Below are positions 1-9,722 of a stretch of DNA of 64,000 bases, piece by piece. The stretch is from the NCBI RefSeq assembly GCF_014884385.1, contig NZ_WKFH01000003.1:3318001-3382000 (forward strand), written 5' to 3'. The translations under genes were made by a program, and so were the position numbers. The notes beneath the pieces were generated by a model that was given only the letters and a program-made list of their open reading frames with translations, was not told the DNA's origin and did no database searches. This DNA is from Phycobacter azelaicus. Its GTDB lineage: Bacteria > Pseudomonadota > Alphaproteobacteria > Rhodobacterales > Rhodobacteraceae. The number at the start of each line of letters is the position of its first letter. Positions within the stretch are counted from its first letter, which is position 1.

Positions 1-2146
1 CCTGACCGAAGATCAGATCGTTGCCGGCGCCCCCTTCGATCGTGTCCATACCGTTGGTGATGTCAGGATCAACCGGGCGGCCGTCGGCGCCATCGTCCAT
101 GATGTTGAGACCATCCGGGAAAGCCGGGTCGAGGCCCCCATAGAGCGTGTCGTCACCCGCACCACCCAAAAGCACGTCGGCACCTTCGCCCCCGGTGATC
201 ACATCATTGTCAGCACCACCATCGACCGTGTCATCGTCGATACCGGCATTAATCACATCATCGCCAGTTCCACCCGAAATAAGATCCGCGTCATCTCCGG
301 TGAAGATGGTGTCATTTCCCGCGCCACCTGCCACGGTGTCCATGTCATCGGTCGGATCCGGATCGGCCGGGATCGGCGGGATGGGCGGCGTTGTACCCGT
401 ATATCCCGGAAAGCCACGATCAGGTAGCGGAGTAGGCTCATTGCCGGAGGTATCGATGAAATCGTCGCCTTCGCCGCCGTCGACACTGTCGGAGCCATCG
501 CCACCGATCAGACTGTCATCGCCGCCGTTGCCGAAGATCGCGTCATCTCCGTCACCGCCATCAATGGTGTCATTGCCGGGTACAATCGGCGCGGTCGGGT
601 CGGTGGCGTCAAAATAGACATCCGTGACATCGATCTCGCTGTTGTTGGTTCCGTCCTGACTATGTTCGATCACGATCCTTGAAACAGGACCTGGAATTGT
701 CACCAGCAACGAATGATCTGGATTGTCGTCGCTGACATAGGTTCCCGAAACGGTTACCCCGGCGTTGTCAAATCCCGGCACAGCGTCCGTATCCGACAGG
801 GTAAGAGCAGGGCCGCCCGCCAGGTTTACCACAACAGGGTTCCCTGCAGCGTCATAGGCGGTGATATGGACGTTGCTGTCACCATCGATGTCGTTAACCC
901 GGAAAGACACGTTGCCCACCGAGTCCGAGAATTCAAGCTGGTAAGCGGCGCTGTTTCCATCCCCGTTCATGTCCGATGCCAGACCGCTATTGGCATCAGC
1001 AGCGTTCCCACCGGTGTCAATGTTACCAGTGAACTGCGTCACATCACCAAACTCTGTATCCGCATCCGGGGACTGCGACAGCACAGAGAAGTCGACCGTG
1101 ACTGATCCAGTGTCCTGGCTGAAGCCTCCGCTCAGATCATCGCCGTCATCGACGGCGCTGGCATCATCCGGGTCCGGCGCGAGATCCCACTGGAACACTT
1201 CACGGGTGCTGCTGCCCGCTCCGGGCGCATCGGTATCGCCTTCGAAGACGTCATTGCCCGCACCGCCGCTCAGGCTGTCGGCCCCTGCCCCACCATGGAT
1301 GGTGTCGTCAGAATCACCCGCCAGAACCGTGTCATCTCCTGCTCCGGCACTGACCAGATCAGCATCGGGATCGACAGATGGGTTGATTGCATCGCTGGCG
1401 TCGATCCGGTCGCCCTCGGGATCACCGGTGTAGCCGAGATCAATCAGATCGTCCGTGGCGCCACCTTCGACAATGCCGTCAAGCCCGCCAGCGATGACGT
1501 CCTCATCCAGCACGGCAACGTAGTCGATCATCCCGTCAAAGGACTGCGTGCCATCCCCGGCGGCGCCGATGGAAAAGCTGTCGTCGCCCGCGCCAACAAG
1601 ATCGAGGGTCAGGCCCGACACATCGTCACCAGCCGTTGCAACGGTGCCTTGGGTAATATTCTCCACGACCATCGTCTGACCACCATCGGTCCAGCTGTAC
1701 TTGACGTTCAATACATCGCCAAAGGTGAAGAAACCGGGATCCGTCGACAGCAGCACAGAGGCACCGCCATCTGCATGAACAATCTCAACCGCGCCCGCAG
1801 ATGTCGTGCGAATTTCGAAAAGCTCCCCATCACTGTCGCCTTCTTCGTCAAGACCGCGGCTCACGACAGTCTGGTGCCCTGCATCCGGAGGGCTGTTGGG
1901 GCGGAAGGTCGTGATGACGGTGCCTTCGGTCAGATCGAACGGATCATCCTGACTGCCGTCGACGGTGAACTGGCTGTCGCTGCCATTCCCCATCATCCAA
2001 CCACCAGAGTAAGTCGTGCTCGGAGAACCGACACCGTCTTGCGCTATGCCGTCACCGAGGCCGGTGTCATCCTGTGTATAACCATCTCTGAAGTCCCAGA
2101 GTCCAACCAGATTGGCGGAATATGGGTTGTCAAAATTGTTAGCCAT
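1..2146 (-). CDS. Secreted LamG/RTX calcium-binding protein, C-terminus beyond window
   Basis: At least 715 codons are open without a stop, and the frame leaves the window at its left edge, so the C-terminus and any type I secretion signal are not seen. The start is the ATG at 2144-2146, behind a GAGGAG ribosome binding site. Residues about 25-180 look like a LamG/concanavalin-type jelly roll. RTX nonapeptides (GGxGxDxxx, for example GGAGNDTIF and GGTGDDVIN) occur in blocks at about 262-302, 520-565, 602-666 and from 705. A second beta-rich Asp/Asn-rich domain lies at about 320-510. There is no Sec signal peptide, as expected for a type I secreted protein. The family is typically exported by an ABC/HlyD/TolC system and folds on calcium outside the cell. 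The substrate cannot be told from sequence; adhesion or glycan binding is an inference from LamG. Confidence 0.9.
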   Translation of the reverse strand, partial: MANNFDNPYSANLVGLWDFRDGYTQDDTGLGDGIAQDGVGSPSTTYSGGWMMGNGSDSQFTVDGSQDDPFDLTEGTVITTFRPNSPPDAGHQTVVSRGLDEEGDSDGELFEIRTTSAGAVEIVHADGGASVLLSTDPGFFTFGDVLNVKYSWTDGGQTMVVENITQGTVATAGDDVSGLTLDLVGAGDDSFSIGAAGDGTQSFDGMIDYVAVLDEDVIAGGLDGIVEGGATDDLIDLGYTGDPEGDRIDASDAINPSVDPDADLVSAGAGDDTVLAGDSDDTIHGGAGADSLSGGAGNDVFEGDTDAPGAGSSTREVFQWDLAPDPDDASAVDDGDDLSGGFSQDTGSVTVDFSVLSQSPDADTEFGDVTQFTGNIDTGGNAADANSGLASDMNGDGNSAAYQLEFSDSVGNVSFRVNDIDGDSNVHITAYDAAGNPVVVNLAGGPALTLSDTDAVPGFDNAGVTVSGTYVSDDNPDHSLLVTIPGPVSRIVIEHSQDGTNNSEIDVTDVYFDATDPTAPIVPGNDTIDGGDGDDAIFGNGGDDSLIGGDGSDSVDGGEGDDFIDTSGNEPTPLPDRGFPGYTGTTPPIPPIPADPDPTDDMDTVAGGAGNDTIFTGDDADLISGGTGDDVINAGIDDDTVDGGADNDVITGGEGADVLLGGAGDDTLYGGLDPAFPDGLNIMDDGADGRPVDPDITNGMDTIEGGAGNDLIFGQ

Positions 2147-2970
2147 AAGAGTCTCCTCGGCGGCACGTCATCGCACCTAAAACCATGTTTGGCGCCGAAC
2201 CATCAACCGGGACCGGCGAGACAACGCAGGTGCAGCACATGCCGCAGTGCGGCCCGTTACAAAGAAGAGGGGGAGATCAGCGTTAACGACCGCAGTAATG
2301 ATCAATACGTGACGCACCAGCGGCACATGGCCGACACGGCGAAAATCATCACGAACCAACATAGGCATGACGACAAATCCGAAACCGAACACTGAGCACT
2401 GAGCACCAAACTAAACGTACACTACAAACAATCAGCGCTCGAACCGCGAAGCCCCCCCAAACGGGCAATTTCAAATTACTGCAGCACAAGATACGGGCAA
2501 AGGAAAAAGTTTAACGAAATTGTATACTGTCTATTTTGGCCGCCGCAGGTTCGGCCGAAAGCCGTAAATCGGCAAGCAGCGCTCAGTGAGGAACCTTTTT
2601 AATTAGTTTCCAAAATCTTAACAGGTTCTTCCCAAATCATGGACCAGTCCTGGCAAGCCTCGTTAGGCGGAAAAAGCCGCGTTTTGGTTAGAACTGTTTC
2701 CAATTCGCATTCAATATCGCGAATTCCCGCAAATAGCCACCGCAAAGACCGCGAGTTTCCCGCTCCTTGCCACAACAAGTGATTTCGAGGACAATGCTGC
2801 GATTTGACAACCACTGTCACCAAGTTCGAAACTATACTCCCGGGTCGGCACACCGAATCGTCAGAAATTCGCCGCCCTCACAGGGCTTTCGCGTTTCAAC
2901 CCGTTGGCAAGAGAGGCAACCATCCCTCACTTCTGCCTGTCTTGAACGGCAGCAATGGCCCGGCGAAAAA
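2147..2970. other. Intergenic region, no gene supported
   Basis: This 824-nt spacer separates the RTX gene start from the end of the MscS-type gene. It is visibly richer in A/T than its surroundings, especially 2395-2640. The short open frames in it have no recognisable motif and no convincing ribosome binding site. On the minus strand, TATACAAT (complement of 2519-2526) is a possible -10 box for the RTX gene, which would give a leader of more than 350 nt, but no good -35 box sits at the right distance. A short direct repeat of TGAGCAC lies near 2394-2407. Confidence 0.6.
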
Positions 2971-5400
2971 TCAGTCGTCCCCTTCGGCAGCATCCGGGTC
3001 GAGATCATGGAGATCAGGCTTTACCGGAGCCGTGGAGGGGCGGCCTGGCTCCGCATCGAACGCAACACCGCCGCCAGAGGCAGTTGGAAGACGATCCAGG
3101 TTGCGGATCCATATATCGCGCTGGGCAAACGGAATTTCTATTCCCTCTTCTTGGAAGCGCCGCGCGATCTCGTAGTTCATGTCCGACTTGACCGACAGCA
3201 CCCAGTTCACATCACGCAGAATTGCCCGGATCTCAAACTCGAGACTGTCGCCACCAAACCCCTGGAATATGACACTCGGCCCTGGGTTCATCAGGACCAT
3301 GGGATGGGCTTCGGCGATTTCCATCAGGATGGATTCGACCAGTCTCAAATCGGTTCCATATGCAACGCCGACGGGAACGATAACGCGGCCGACCGTATTG
3401 TTCCGGGTATAATTGGTGACTGTACCACTGATGAGGTCGGAATTCGGCACGATCACATCGGTGCGATCAAAGGTCTCAATCCGGGTTGAGCGCACGGAGA
3501 TGTCACGGACATAGCCCATCAAACCGCCAACCTCGATCCAGTCGCCTTTGGAGATTGGGCGCTCGATCAACAAAATGATTCCGGATACAAAATTTGAAAC
3601 AATGGTTTGAAGGCCGAAACCAATCCCGACCGACAGGGCACCGGCCACAATGGCCAGCGACGACAGATCAAGCCCAGCAAGCGAGATCGCAACGACAGCG
3701 GACAGGAAGATCCCCACATAGCCAAGCCCTGACACAATCGCATTCTGTCCGCCCGGATCGATCCGGGTTTTAGGCAGCAGGGAGTTACGAAGGCTGCTTT
3801 GCACGATCCGGGTGACCACATAGCCAACGCCAAAGACCACGGCAAAGCTCAGGAAGGCTGCTGGCGAGATGCGCGTATCACCGATCTGGAAACCCGCCAA
3901 AAACCGCGACCACAGCTCTGTCAGATCCGCCACACGCGCACCCCAGATCAGGGCCAGCAAAGGCAGCGCCATCAACACCAAAACAAAGCCGATCAGCGCC
4001 GCGAACAGTGAGTCTCGGGCAGCCTGCCCTTTGCCGCTGACCAGGCCGTAGATATCGCCTATGAAGCGCTGCAAGACCAGAATGACGCCAAAAAGCGCAA
4101 TGCTCGAAATTGCAGGGTAAATCAGCGCCTCTGCGGCATTGGTATAACCCACCGCCGCCAGAACAGGGGAAACAACCGCAAGGAATATGCTGCCACGCCG
4201 GATGAGGGCCAAGACCCGGCCAAGACCGCTGACGCCGCCGTCATCACCTTCGGTTACACGGTCCTGATGCGGCACCAGAGCGAGCCGCTGCACGCGCAAC
4301 AGAAGCAGAGCGGCGCCCAAAACAAGTGGAAAACCAAGAACGGCATGGGATTCTCCTGAGAACCGTTCGATCTGTTCCATGCGGATCAACGCATCCTGCA
4401 ACACCAGCACAATGGCCAGCAGGTCCACCAGCAAGCGAGCTTGCCGCCGACGATTATCCGGCACACCAAGAAGGGCCTCTGCGCCCCCGGGTGGGAAAAG
4501 CTGTTCCCCTAGCCAGTGAAATCCCAAAATCATCAAGGCCCAATAGGGCACATAATCGCTCAGAAGCGTGCCGCGCAGCCCAAGCACACCAGACAGATCA
4601 ATCGCTGTGGTCAGCAGCAAGATTCCGGTGAAAGGCAAGGCAACCTGGAGCAGAGACACAACGAAGGTCCACACGCCGGTTCCCCGCGCCCCAAATTGTC
4701 GCAGATAATGGCCGATTGACCGCGCCCAGGGACGCCCCCGAAGCAGCAGCAGTATCGAAAGAGCCGAAAGAACGAGGATGGCCGGCAGGTTGTCACCTAT
4801 CCGCTCTTGCGTGGTGTCATTGGAGAATTGCGCGGTGCTTTCGTGCCAAATGGCGACACCTGCTTCGGACAGGGCCGCCAAGGCAGTCGGCCAGTGCTGG
4901 GGGTTGAGCGGCGACGGTCCCCGCTCTAACAGGCGTTTGGTGCGCCGTTCCCTGACGATTTTATCGATCTCGGAGATCAAACCGGCGGCGCGACTGTAGG
5001 ATTCTTCTGCCACCACCCGTGGCACACGCAGGGCGCTCAGTTGATCCTGCAGACTGGCCCGCAGCTGCGCGATGTCTTCAGCCTCGGTTTTGCCGTCTTC
5101 GGGCGCAGGCCCCAATGCCTGCAACTGGCCTTCCAGTGTGCGGATCCTGTCCGCGTTTTCGGTGCTCGCAGTCAGGAAGGTCTGACGATAGCGCACCAGC
5201 TCACTGCGCAGCTGCTCCAGCGCGGCGCTGGAGGCGCGATTGGCGTCAATGACCTGTTCTGCGCGGGAGGCCGTCTTCTGCCATTCTGCCACATAGGCAC
5301 GCTCTTTTTCAGTGACCTGGGCCAGCGCTGAAACGGCGAGGCCGACAAGCAGCACCAGACCAAGACACCAGACCCGTAGCAGTGAACTCGCGCGTGCCAT
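2971..5400 (-). CDS. Mechanosensitive ion channel family protein (DUF3772 + MscS)
   Basis: This 809-residue inner-membrane protein is of the large MscS/MscK-like class. It has a signal peptide (residues 1-27, cleavage after SALA), a periplasmic helical region with the DUF3772 segment (about 30-190), a series of about ten transmembrane helices from about 205, and the MscS pore and beta domain in the last third. The pore helix is Gly/Ala rich (about 590-615) and is followed by an IERPISKGDWI segment that is diagnostic of the family. Such channels open under membrane tension and protect against hypo-osmotic shock. The start lies only 6 nt past the cysK stop, so the gene is probably transcribed with cysK. 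The gating stimulus is not predictable. Confidence 0.92.
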   Translation of the reverse strand: MARASSLLRVWCLGLVLLVGLAVSALAQVTEKERAYVAEWQKTASRAEQVIDANRASSAALEQLRSELVRYRQTFLTASTENADRIRTLEGQLQALGPAPEDGKTEAEDIAQLRASLQDQLSALRVPRVVAEESYSRAAGLISEIDKIVRERRTKRLLERGPSPLNPQHWPTALAALSEAGVAIWHESTAQFSNDTTQERIGDNLPAILVLSALSILLLLRGRPWARSIGHYLRQFGARGTGVWTFVVSLLQVALPFTGILLLTTAIDLSGVLGLRGTLLSDYVPYWALMILGFHWLGEQLFPPGGAEALLGVPDNRRRQARLLVDLLAIVLVLQDALIRMEQIERFSGESHAVLGFPLVLGAALLLLRVQRLALVPHQDRVTEGDDGGVSGLGRVLALIRRGSIFLAVVSPVLAAVGYTNAAEALIYPAISSIALFGVILVLQRFIGDIYGLVSGKGQAARDSLFAALIGFVLVLMALPLLALIWGARVADLTELWSRFLAGFQIGDTRISPAAFLSFAVVFGVGYVVTRIVQSSLRNSLLPKTRIDPGGQNAIVSGLGYVGIFLSAVVAISLAGLDLSSLAIVAGALSVGIGFGLQTIVSNFVSGIILLIERPISKGDWIEVGGLMGYVRDISVRSTRIETFDRTDVIVPNSDLISGTVTNYTRNNTVGRVIVPVGVAYGTDLRLVESILMEIAEAHPMVLMNPGPSVIFQGFGGDSLEFEIRAILRDVNWVLSVKSDMNYEIARRFQEEGIEIPFAQRDIWIRNLDRLPTASGGGVAFDAEPGRPSTAPVKPDLHDLDPDAAEGDD

Positions 5401-5406
5401 TCTACT

Positions 5407-6441
5407 TTAGAGGTCTTCAAACACGCCCGGGATCGAAGCCGGAGCATGTGTCATCCAGTCGGGCACAGGCAGGCTTTTTTCCCGCAGGAAATCCGGATTG
5501 AACAACTTGGACTGATAGCGGGTGCCATAGTCGCACAACACGGTCACGATGGTCTTGCCCGGTCCCATCTCCTTGGCCATGCGCACAGCGCCGGCGATGT
5601 TGATGGCAGACGAGCCGCCAAGCACCAGCCCTTCGTTGTGCAGAAGGTCAAAGACGTAAGGCAGCGCTTCGTCGTCCGGCACCTGATAGTTGAAATCCGG
5701 GGTGAAACCTTCAAGGTTCTTGGTGATACGCACCTGACCGATCCCTTCGGCAATGGAGGAGCCCTCCATCGCGATCTCACCCGTCGTGTAATAGCTGTAA
5801 AGCCCCGCACCCATCGGATCGGCCAGACCGATCTTCACGCCCTTGGGCTGAAGCGCCTCGGCAACACCGGCCAGCGTGCCACCCGAGCCCACCGCGCAGA
5901 TAAACCCATCGACCTTGCCGTCGGTCTGTTCCCAGATTTCGGGACCGGTGGTCTCAACATGGGCCTGACGGTTGGCAACATTGTCGAACTGGTTGGCCCA
6001 GATCGCGCCATTGGGCTCGGTCTTTGCCAGTTCCTTGGCCAGACGTTCAGAATAGCGCACGAAGTTGTTGGGGTTACGATAGGGCGCGGCGGGCACCTGC
6101 ACCAGTTGCGCACCTGCAAGGCGCAGCATGTCCTTTTTCTCTTCGGACTGGGTTTCCGGGATCACAATCACGGTCTTGAAGCCCATCGAAGCGCCCACCA
6201 GCGCCAAGCCGATCCCCGTGTTACCGGCCGTGCCTTCCACGATGGTGCCGCCCGGCTTCAGATCACCGCGCGCAATTGCGTCGCGGATGATGTAGAGCGC
6301 CGCGCGATCTTTCACGGACTGGCCGGGGTTCATGAACTCCGCCTTGCCGAGGATTTCACAACCGGTTTCCTCGCTGACGCGGTTCAGCCGGATCAGAGGC
6401 GTATGGCCGATCGCATCGGCCAGATCACGTGCAATGCGCAT
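5407..6441 (-). CDS. cysK: Cysteine synthase A (O-acetylserine sulfhydrylase)
   Basis: This PLP enzyme makes cysteine from O-acetylserine and sulfide in the cytoplasm. The PLP lysine is K44 in the NPGQSVKDR motif, and the phosphate-binding loop is GTAGNTG. The 344-residue length fits CysK. A longer open frame reaches 6501, but the ATG at 6439-6441 has an AAAGGGA ribosome binding site and gives the conserved N-terminus MRIARDL. The gene lies downstream of trgA and trgB on the same strand. The same three-gene order was described in Rhodobacter sphaeroides as a tellurite-resistance locus, where cysteine and thiol supply matter for oxyanion tolerance. The mechanosensitive channel gene follows directly. 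Confidence 0.96.
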   Translation of the reverse strand: MRIARDLADAIGHTPLIRLNRVSEETGCEILGKAEFMNPGQSVKDRAALYIIRDAIARGDLKPGGTIVEGTAGNTGIGLALVGASMGFKTVIVIPETQSEEKKDMLRLAGAQLVQVPAAPYRNPNNFVRYSERLAKELAKTEPNGAIWANQFDNVANRQAHVETTGPEIWEQTDGKVDGFICAVGSGGTLAGVAEALQPKGVKIGLADPMGAGLYSYYTTGEIAMEGSSIAEGIGQVRITKNLEGFTPDFNYQVPDDEALPYVFDLLHNEGLVLGGSSAINIAGAVRMAKEMGPGKTIVTVLCDYGTRYQSKLFNPDFLREKSLPVPDWMTHAPASIPGVFEDL

Positions 6442-6519
6442 GGTATCCCTTTCAGTCGTTCCCCAAAGACTTAGCCAAGCCCATGCCTGATCACAAGGCA
6501 TGCAACTCCGGCAATTGGC

Positions 6520-7644
6520 CTATTCACGGCCAAGCGCCCGAAGCCTCTCCCGGTGCCGAGCCAGCCACAGTGCCGCTGTCACCAATGGCATGTCCTGATA
6601 GATACGATTGTCCACCCCATCCATCAATTCCCGGAACGAAATGACTTTACTGCGGATATCTTCGTTTTCACTGTCCAGCCCGCCGCCACCCTGAACGTCA
6701 CGCAGATCCGTCAGCCCCACGAAGATGTGAAGAAATTCCCCGGAAGCCCCGCTGGACGAATAAACCTCCCCCACCGGCTCAAGTCGGGATACGTTCAAAC
6801 CGGCCTCCTCAGCCGCTTCGCGCAAAGCTGCGTCCTCTGGAGTTTCGCCTGGGTCAATCAAGCCGGCAACCGGCTCCCACATCCAAGGGCGCTTTTCACC
6901 AGCGATGAAGGTTGCAGCCCGAAACTGCTCGATCAGAAGCACTTCGTCTCGCAGCGGATCATAGGGCAGAACGATCGCCGCCCGCCCCACAAGAGCCACG
7001 CAGCGATTGATCACCGGGCTGAGAGTGCCATCATAGCGGCGGAATTGCAGATCCATTTCCTCCATCGCGAAGAAGTTCATGAAGGCACGTTTATGCCTGT
7101 GCACGCGTACATCCAGCGACAAATCATGCTCAGGATCTTCGGGCCTTGCCTGAGCAGCCAACCAGGCCGATGCGCGACGGCGTATCGACGGAAAGACCGT
7201 TGCGATTTCCTCCGGGCTCATTCGCCCCCGATAGGCCATCACCTCCGCTGCGGCCCTGACTGACAGATCCCCCCATTCCTCAATCCAGGCCGCAAGATCC
7301 CAAGGGCCGTCAGTCGCAAGCGCGCGATCCGGGAAGTAGACCTCAGCCTTGCAGGTTCCACCGGTGCCAAGCGCAACCGAAACCGGTTTCAGCGTGTAGC
7401 CAAAGCCCCCTTCGTAGAATTCGAGCGCCTCAAGATCCTCTGTCGAAAGCCCGCGCACAAGACGCCCCGTTATCCGAGCGCCGTCATAGGCAACAATCAC
7501 AGGAAACGGCTGGCCAGACACCTGCAGAACCTGATGATCGGCAAGCGTGGCGGTTTCGATGTGCAGGTCGTCAGCATCACGCCCCAGCACGCAGGACAGC
7601 AGCTCCGGATACTGAAGGGTTCCGTATAAAAATAGGTCAGCCAA
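6520..7644 (-). CDS. trgB: TrgB-like gamma-glutamylcyclotransferase/NUDIX fusion
   Basis: Two domains are fused. The N-terminus carries an AIG2/gamma-glutamylcyclotransferase-like fold with the FLYGTLQ opening. The C-terminal half is a NUDIX hydrolase of the ADP-ribose pyrophosphatase type with a complete Nudix box (G-x5-E-x7-RE-xx-EE-x-G, around residues 275-300). I prefer the TTG at 7642-7644: it has an AAGGAAC ribosome binding site at the right distance and begins just before FLYGTLQ. An ATG at 7743 in the same frame would add 33 weakly conserved-looking residues and overlap trgA. Rhodobacter TrgB has this architecture and was found through tellurite resistance. The biochemical substrate is not settled; nucleotide-sugar or ADP-ribose hydrolysis plus glutathione-type peptide turnover is an inference. 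Confidence 0.88.
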   Translation of the reverse strand: MADLFLYGTLQYPELLSCVLGRDADDLHIETATLADHQVLQVSGQPFPVIVAYDGARITGRLVRGLSTEDLEALEFYEGGFGYTLKPVSVALGTGGTCKAEVYFPDRALATDGPWDLAAWIEEWGDLSVRAAAEVMAYRGRMSPEEIATVFPSIRRRASAWLAAQARPEDPEHDLSLDVRVHRHKRAFMNFFAMEEMDLQFRRYDGTLSPVINRCVALVGRAAIVLPYDPLRDEVLLIEQFRAATFIAGEKRPWMWEPVAGLIDPGETPEDAALREAAEEAGLNVSRLEPVGEVYSSSGASGEFLHIFVGLTDLRDVQGGGGLDSENEDIRSKVISFRELMDGVDNRIYQDMPLVTAALWLARHRERLRALGRE

Positions 7645-7681
7645 GCTGAAGGTTCCTTTTTTCGAGGAGAGGCCGGGAGGC

Positions 7682-8122
7682 TCAGCGCCAGCGGCGGTGG
7701 GCATTCTCCGTGGCAAGCCCCGCCACGACTCCGCCGATGGCAAGCGCCAGCAGGACCTGCGGTACAGCCATCACAAAGAAGTAATCCAGCCCGATAGTGA
7801 AGATCGCAGTCAGCGCCTCAAAAGGGCCATCATAGCGATGGCGCATCGCCAGCCTGACCATCTCCCAGACGCCCTGCGCAAAGAGGCCCCAAAACACCAT
7901 GACCGCCATCCCGGTTAGACCGTTGTTGATGGCCGGAACCAGCCCGCCGCCTGCGCGTCGTCCCATCAAAACCCAGCCGGTCACAATACCGATCGCCATG
8001 TTCACATAGATAAAATAGCCAAAATCCGTGCCGTCTGGCATGAGAGGCATAATCAGTTGCGATGCAACAAATGCCAGCGCCGCCATCGAGAGGGCTGCGA
8101 TCAATCTGGCTCCATTGGGCAT
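7682..8122 (-). CDS. trgA: TrgA family membrane protein
   Basis: This 146-residue protein has four predicted transmembrane helices and matches the TrgA family named for tellurite resistance in Rhodobacter sphaeroides. Short hydrophilic loops and a basic C-terminus (RRWR) suggest an inner-membrane protein. It is the first gene of the trgA-trgB-cysK row on the minus strand; the trgB start preferred here lies about 40 nt beyond its stop. Its molecular activity is unknown. The assignment rests on the hydrophobic pattern and on the exact neighbourhood, which is the strongest argument. Confidence 0.85.
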   Translation of the reverse strand: MPNGARLIAALSMAALAFVASQLIMPLMPDGTDFGYFIYVNMAIGIVTGWVLMGRRAGGGLVPAINNGLTGMAVMVFWGLFAQGVWEMVRLAMRHRYDGPFEALTAIFTIGLDYFFVMAVPQVLLALAIGGVVAGLATENAHRRWR

Positions 8123-8246
8123 GAGAAGCTGTCCCGTCTTGCAGTGTGGCCGACCCGCCGAAGGCTTTGCGGCTCTTTTTCACTGGCACTTTCCCGTTTT
8201 ATGTCGCCATCCGCAAGAGGCCAAACCCTGTGAACTCAACCCCGAC

Positions 8247-9692
8247 TCAAGTTGCCTGATCGGACTTGCGGTTGGCGCTGTAGGCGTTCAATGCCCTTTC
8301 TCGGCCGACCTTGAGATCGATCAGGGGTCTCGCGCGGGGTTGACCGGGTTTCAGATCCCAGCTCCGCGGCGCGGCATCAAAGAACGCCATGGCCGTCTTT
8401 GGTGGGTTCTGTTGGCCTTCGGCGATCCAGTGGCGGGTGTAACGGCGATCCGCATCGAACTTGTCGAGCTGCCCTTCCGGGTTGAAGATGCGGAAAAACG
8501 GCGCCGCGTCCGGTCCAGACCCGGCGACCCATTGCCAGCCCATCGCATTCGACGCCGGATCCCAATCCACCAGACATTCGGCAAACCAGTCCATGCCGAC
8601 CTTCCAGTGCACCATCAGGTGTTTACACAGAAAACTCGCCACGATCATGCGCGCTCGGTTGTGCATCTTGCCTGTCACATAAAGCTCACGCATGGCGGCA
8701 TCGATGAAGTCATAACCAGTCTGCCCGCGCATCCAGGCTTCAACCTCCGGGGTTGTTTCAGTGCGCCAGCCAAAGCTGTCCCATTCAGATCGCCAGTTTC
8801 GGGTCAGGATTTCGGGCGAATGATACATCAGATGATAGGCAAACTCGCGCCAAACCACCTCTTTGAGGAAATGCTCGGCCCCATTGCGGCTTTGCTCCAT
8901 CGCGCGCTGGCCCAGGTGCCACATTCGATGCGGGCTGATCTCACCCCATGCAAGGTTTTCCGACAGGCCCGACGTCGCATCAAGCGCCGGAAAATCCCGC
9001 AAATCCTTGTAGCGAACAACCGCTTCATCCAGAAATTCATCGAGCCGGTCCAGGGCTGCGGCCTCTCCGACACGGCAATGGTCTTTTACGACATCAGCCC
9101 CGCGCCGCATCGCCGCACCCATTTGCCACGCATCAAGATCTTCGCTGTCGGGCCAGACATCTGGCGCAGGTATCTTGCTCGGCTCGGGCAAAAGCGCGGC
9201 GGGCTCCCGCTCCCGAACGGCTTTCCAGAAGGGCGTGTAGACCCGGAACATACCGCCTGCCTTGGTCTCCACCGTCCAAGGCTCAAACAATAAGCGCCCG
9301 CCGAAGGACTTGGCTTCGAGCCCGCCTGATTTCAGCGTTTCCTTGACGGCAGTGTCTCGGGAAATCGCATCCGGGTCGTAGAGGCGAGACCAATAGACGG
9401 CCCCTGCTCCGGTTTCTTTAACCACATCGGACAAGACCTGTTGCGCATCCCCGCGTCGCAGGATCAGGAGACTTCCGCGCCCGGCCAGAACCTTGGCAAA
9501 ATGTGCCAGCCCCAGACCAAGGCGAAACTTTGGGGCTGCGCCAAGGGCCTCTTCCTGCCCGTCCAGGATATAAAGCGGAATCACAGGCGCGCCGCGTTCA
9601 ACGGCGGCGGTCAGTGCGGGGTTATCGGCAAGGCGCAGATCGCGCCGGATCCACCAGATGACCGGCGCTTGTGCCGGGGCTTGACTGCTCAT
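8247..9692 (-). CDS. phrB: Class I deoxyribodipyrimidine photolyase
   Basis: This 481-residue flavoprotein repairs cyclobutane pyrimidine dimers in DNA using blue light. The N-terminal alpha/beta antenna domain opens with WIRRDLRLADNPAL. The C-terminal helical FAD domain contains the family motifs KEVVWREFAYHL, TGYDFIDAAMREL and the MHNRARMIVASF segment, followed by DWDPASNAMGWQWVAGSG. Length and motif order are normal. It stands alone between trgA and the aminotransferase gene on the minus strand, with about 120 nt of spacer downstream. A blue-light photoreceptor role (cryptochrome) cannot be excluded from sequence alone. Confidence 0.95.
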   Translation of the reverse strand: MSSQAPAQAPVIWWIRRDLRLADNPALTAAVERGAPVIPLYILDGQEEALGAAPKFRLGLGLAHFAKVLAGRGSLLILRRGDAQQVLSDVVKETGAGAVYWSRLYDPDAISRDTAVKETLKSGGLEAKSFGGRLLFEPWTVETKAGGMFRVYTPFWKAVREREPAALLPEPSKIPAPDVWPDSEDLDAWQMGAAMRRGADVVKDHCRVGEAAALDRLDEFLDEAVVRYKDLRDFPALDATSGLSENLAWGEISPHRMWHLGQRAMEQSRNGAEHFLKEVVWREFAYHLMYHSPEILTRNWRSEWDSFGWRTETTPEVEAWMRGQTGYDFIDAAMRELYVTGKMHNRARMIVASFLCKHLMVHWKVGMDWFAECLVDWDPASNAMGWQWVAGSGPDAAPFFRIFNPEGQLDKFDADRRYTRHWIAEGQQNPPKTAMAFFDAAPRSWDLKPGQPRARPLIDLKVGRERALNAYSANRKSDQAT

Positions 9693-9722
9693 GTGAGACG
9701 TGACCTCGTGCTGGAGTGTCTT

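Noticed and set aside
2177..2392. 71-codon minus-strand frame upstream of the RTX gene
   Set aside because: Lies in the leader, with no ribosome binding site and a random-looking composition.
5446..6474. 342-codon open frame antisense to cysK
   Set aside because: It mirrors a complete cysteine synthase with PLP motifs.
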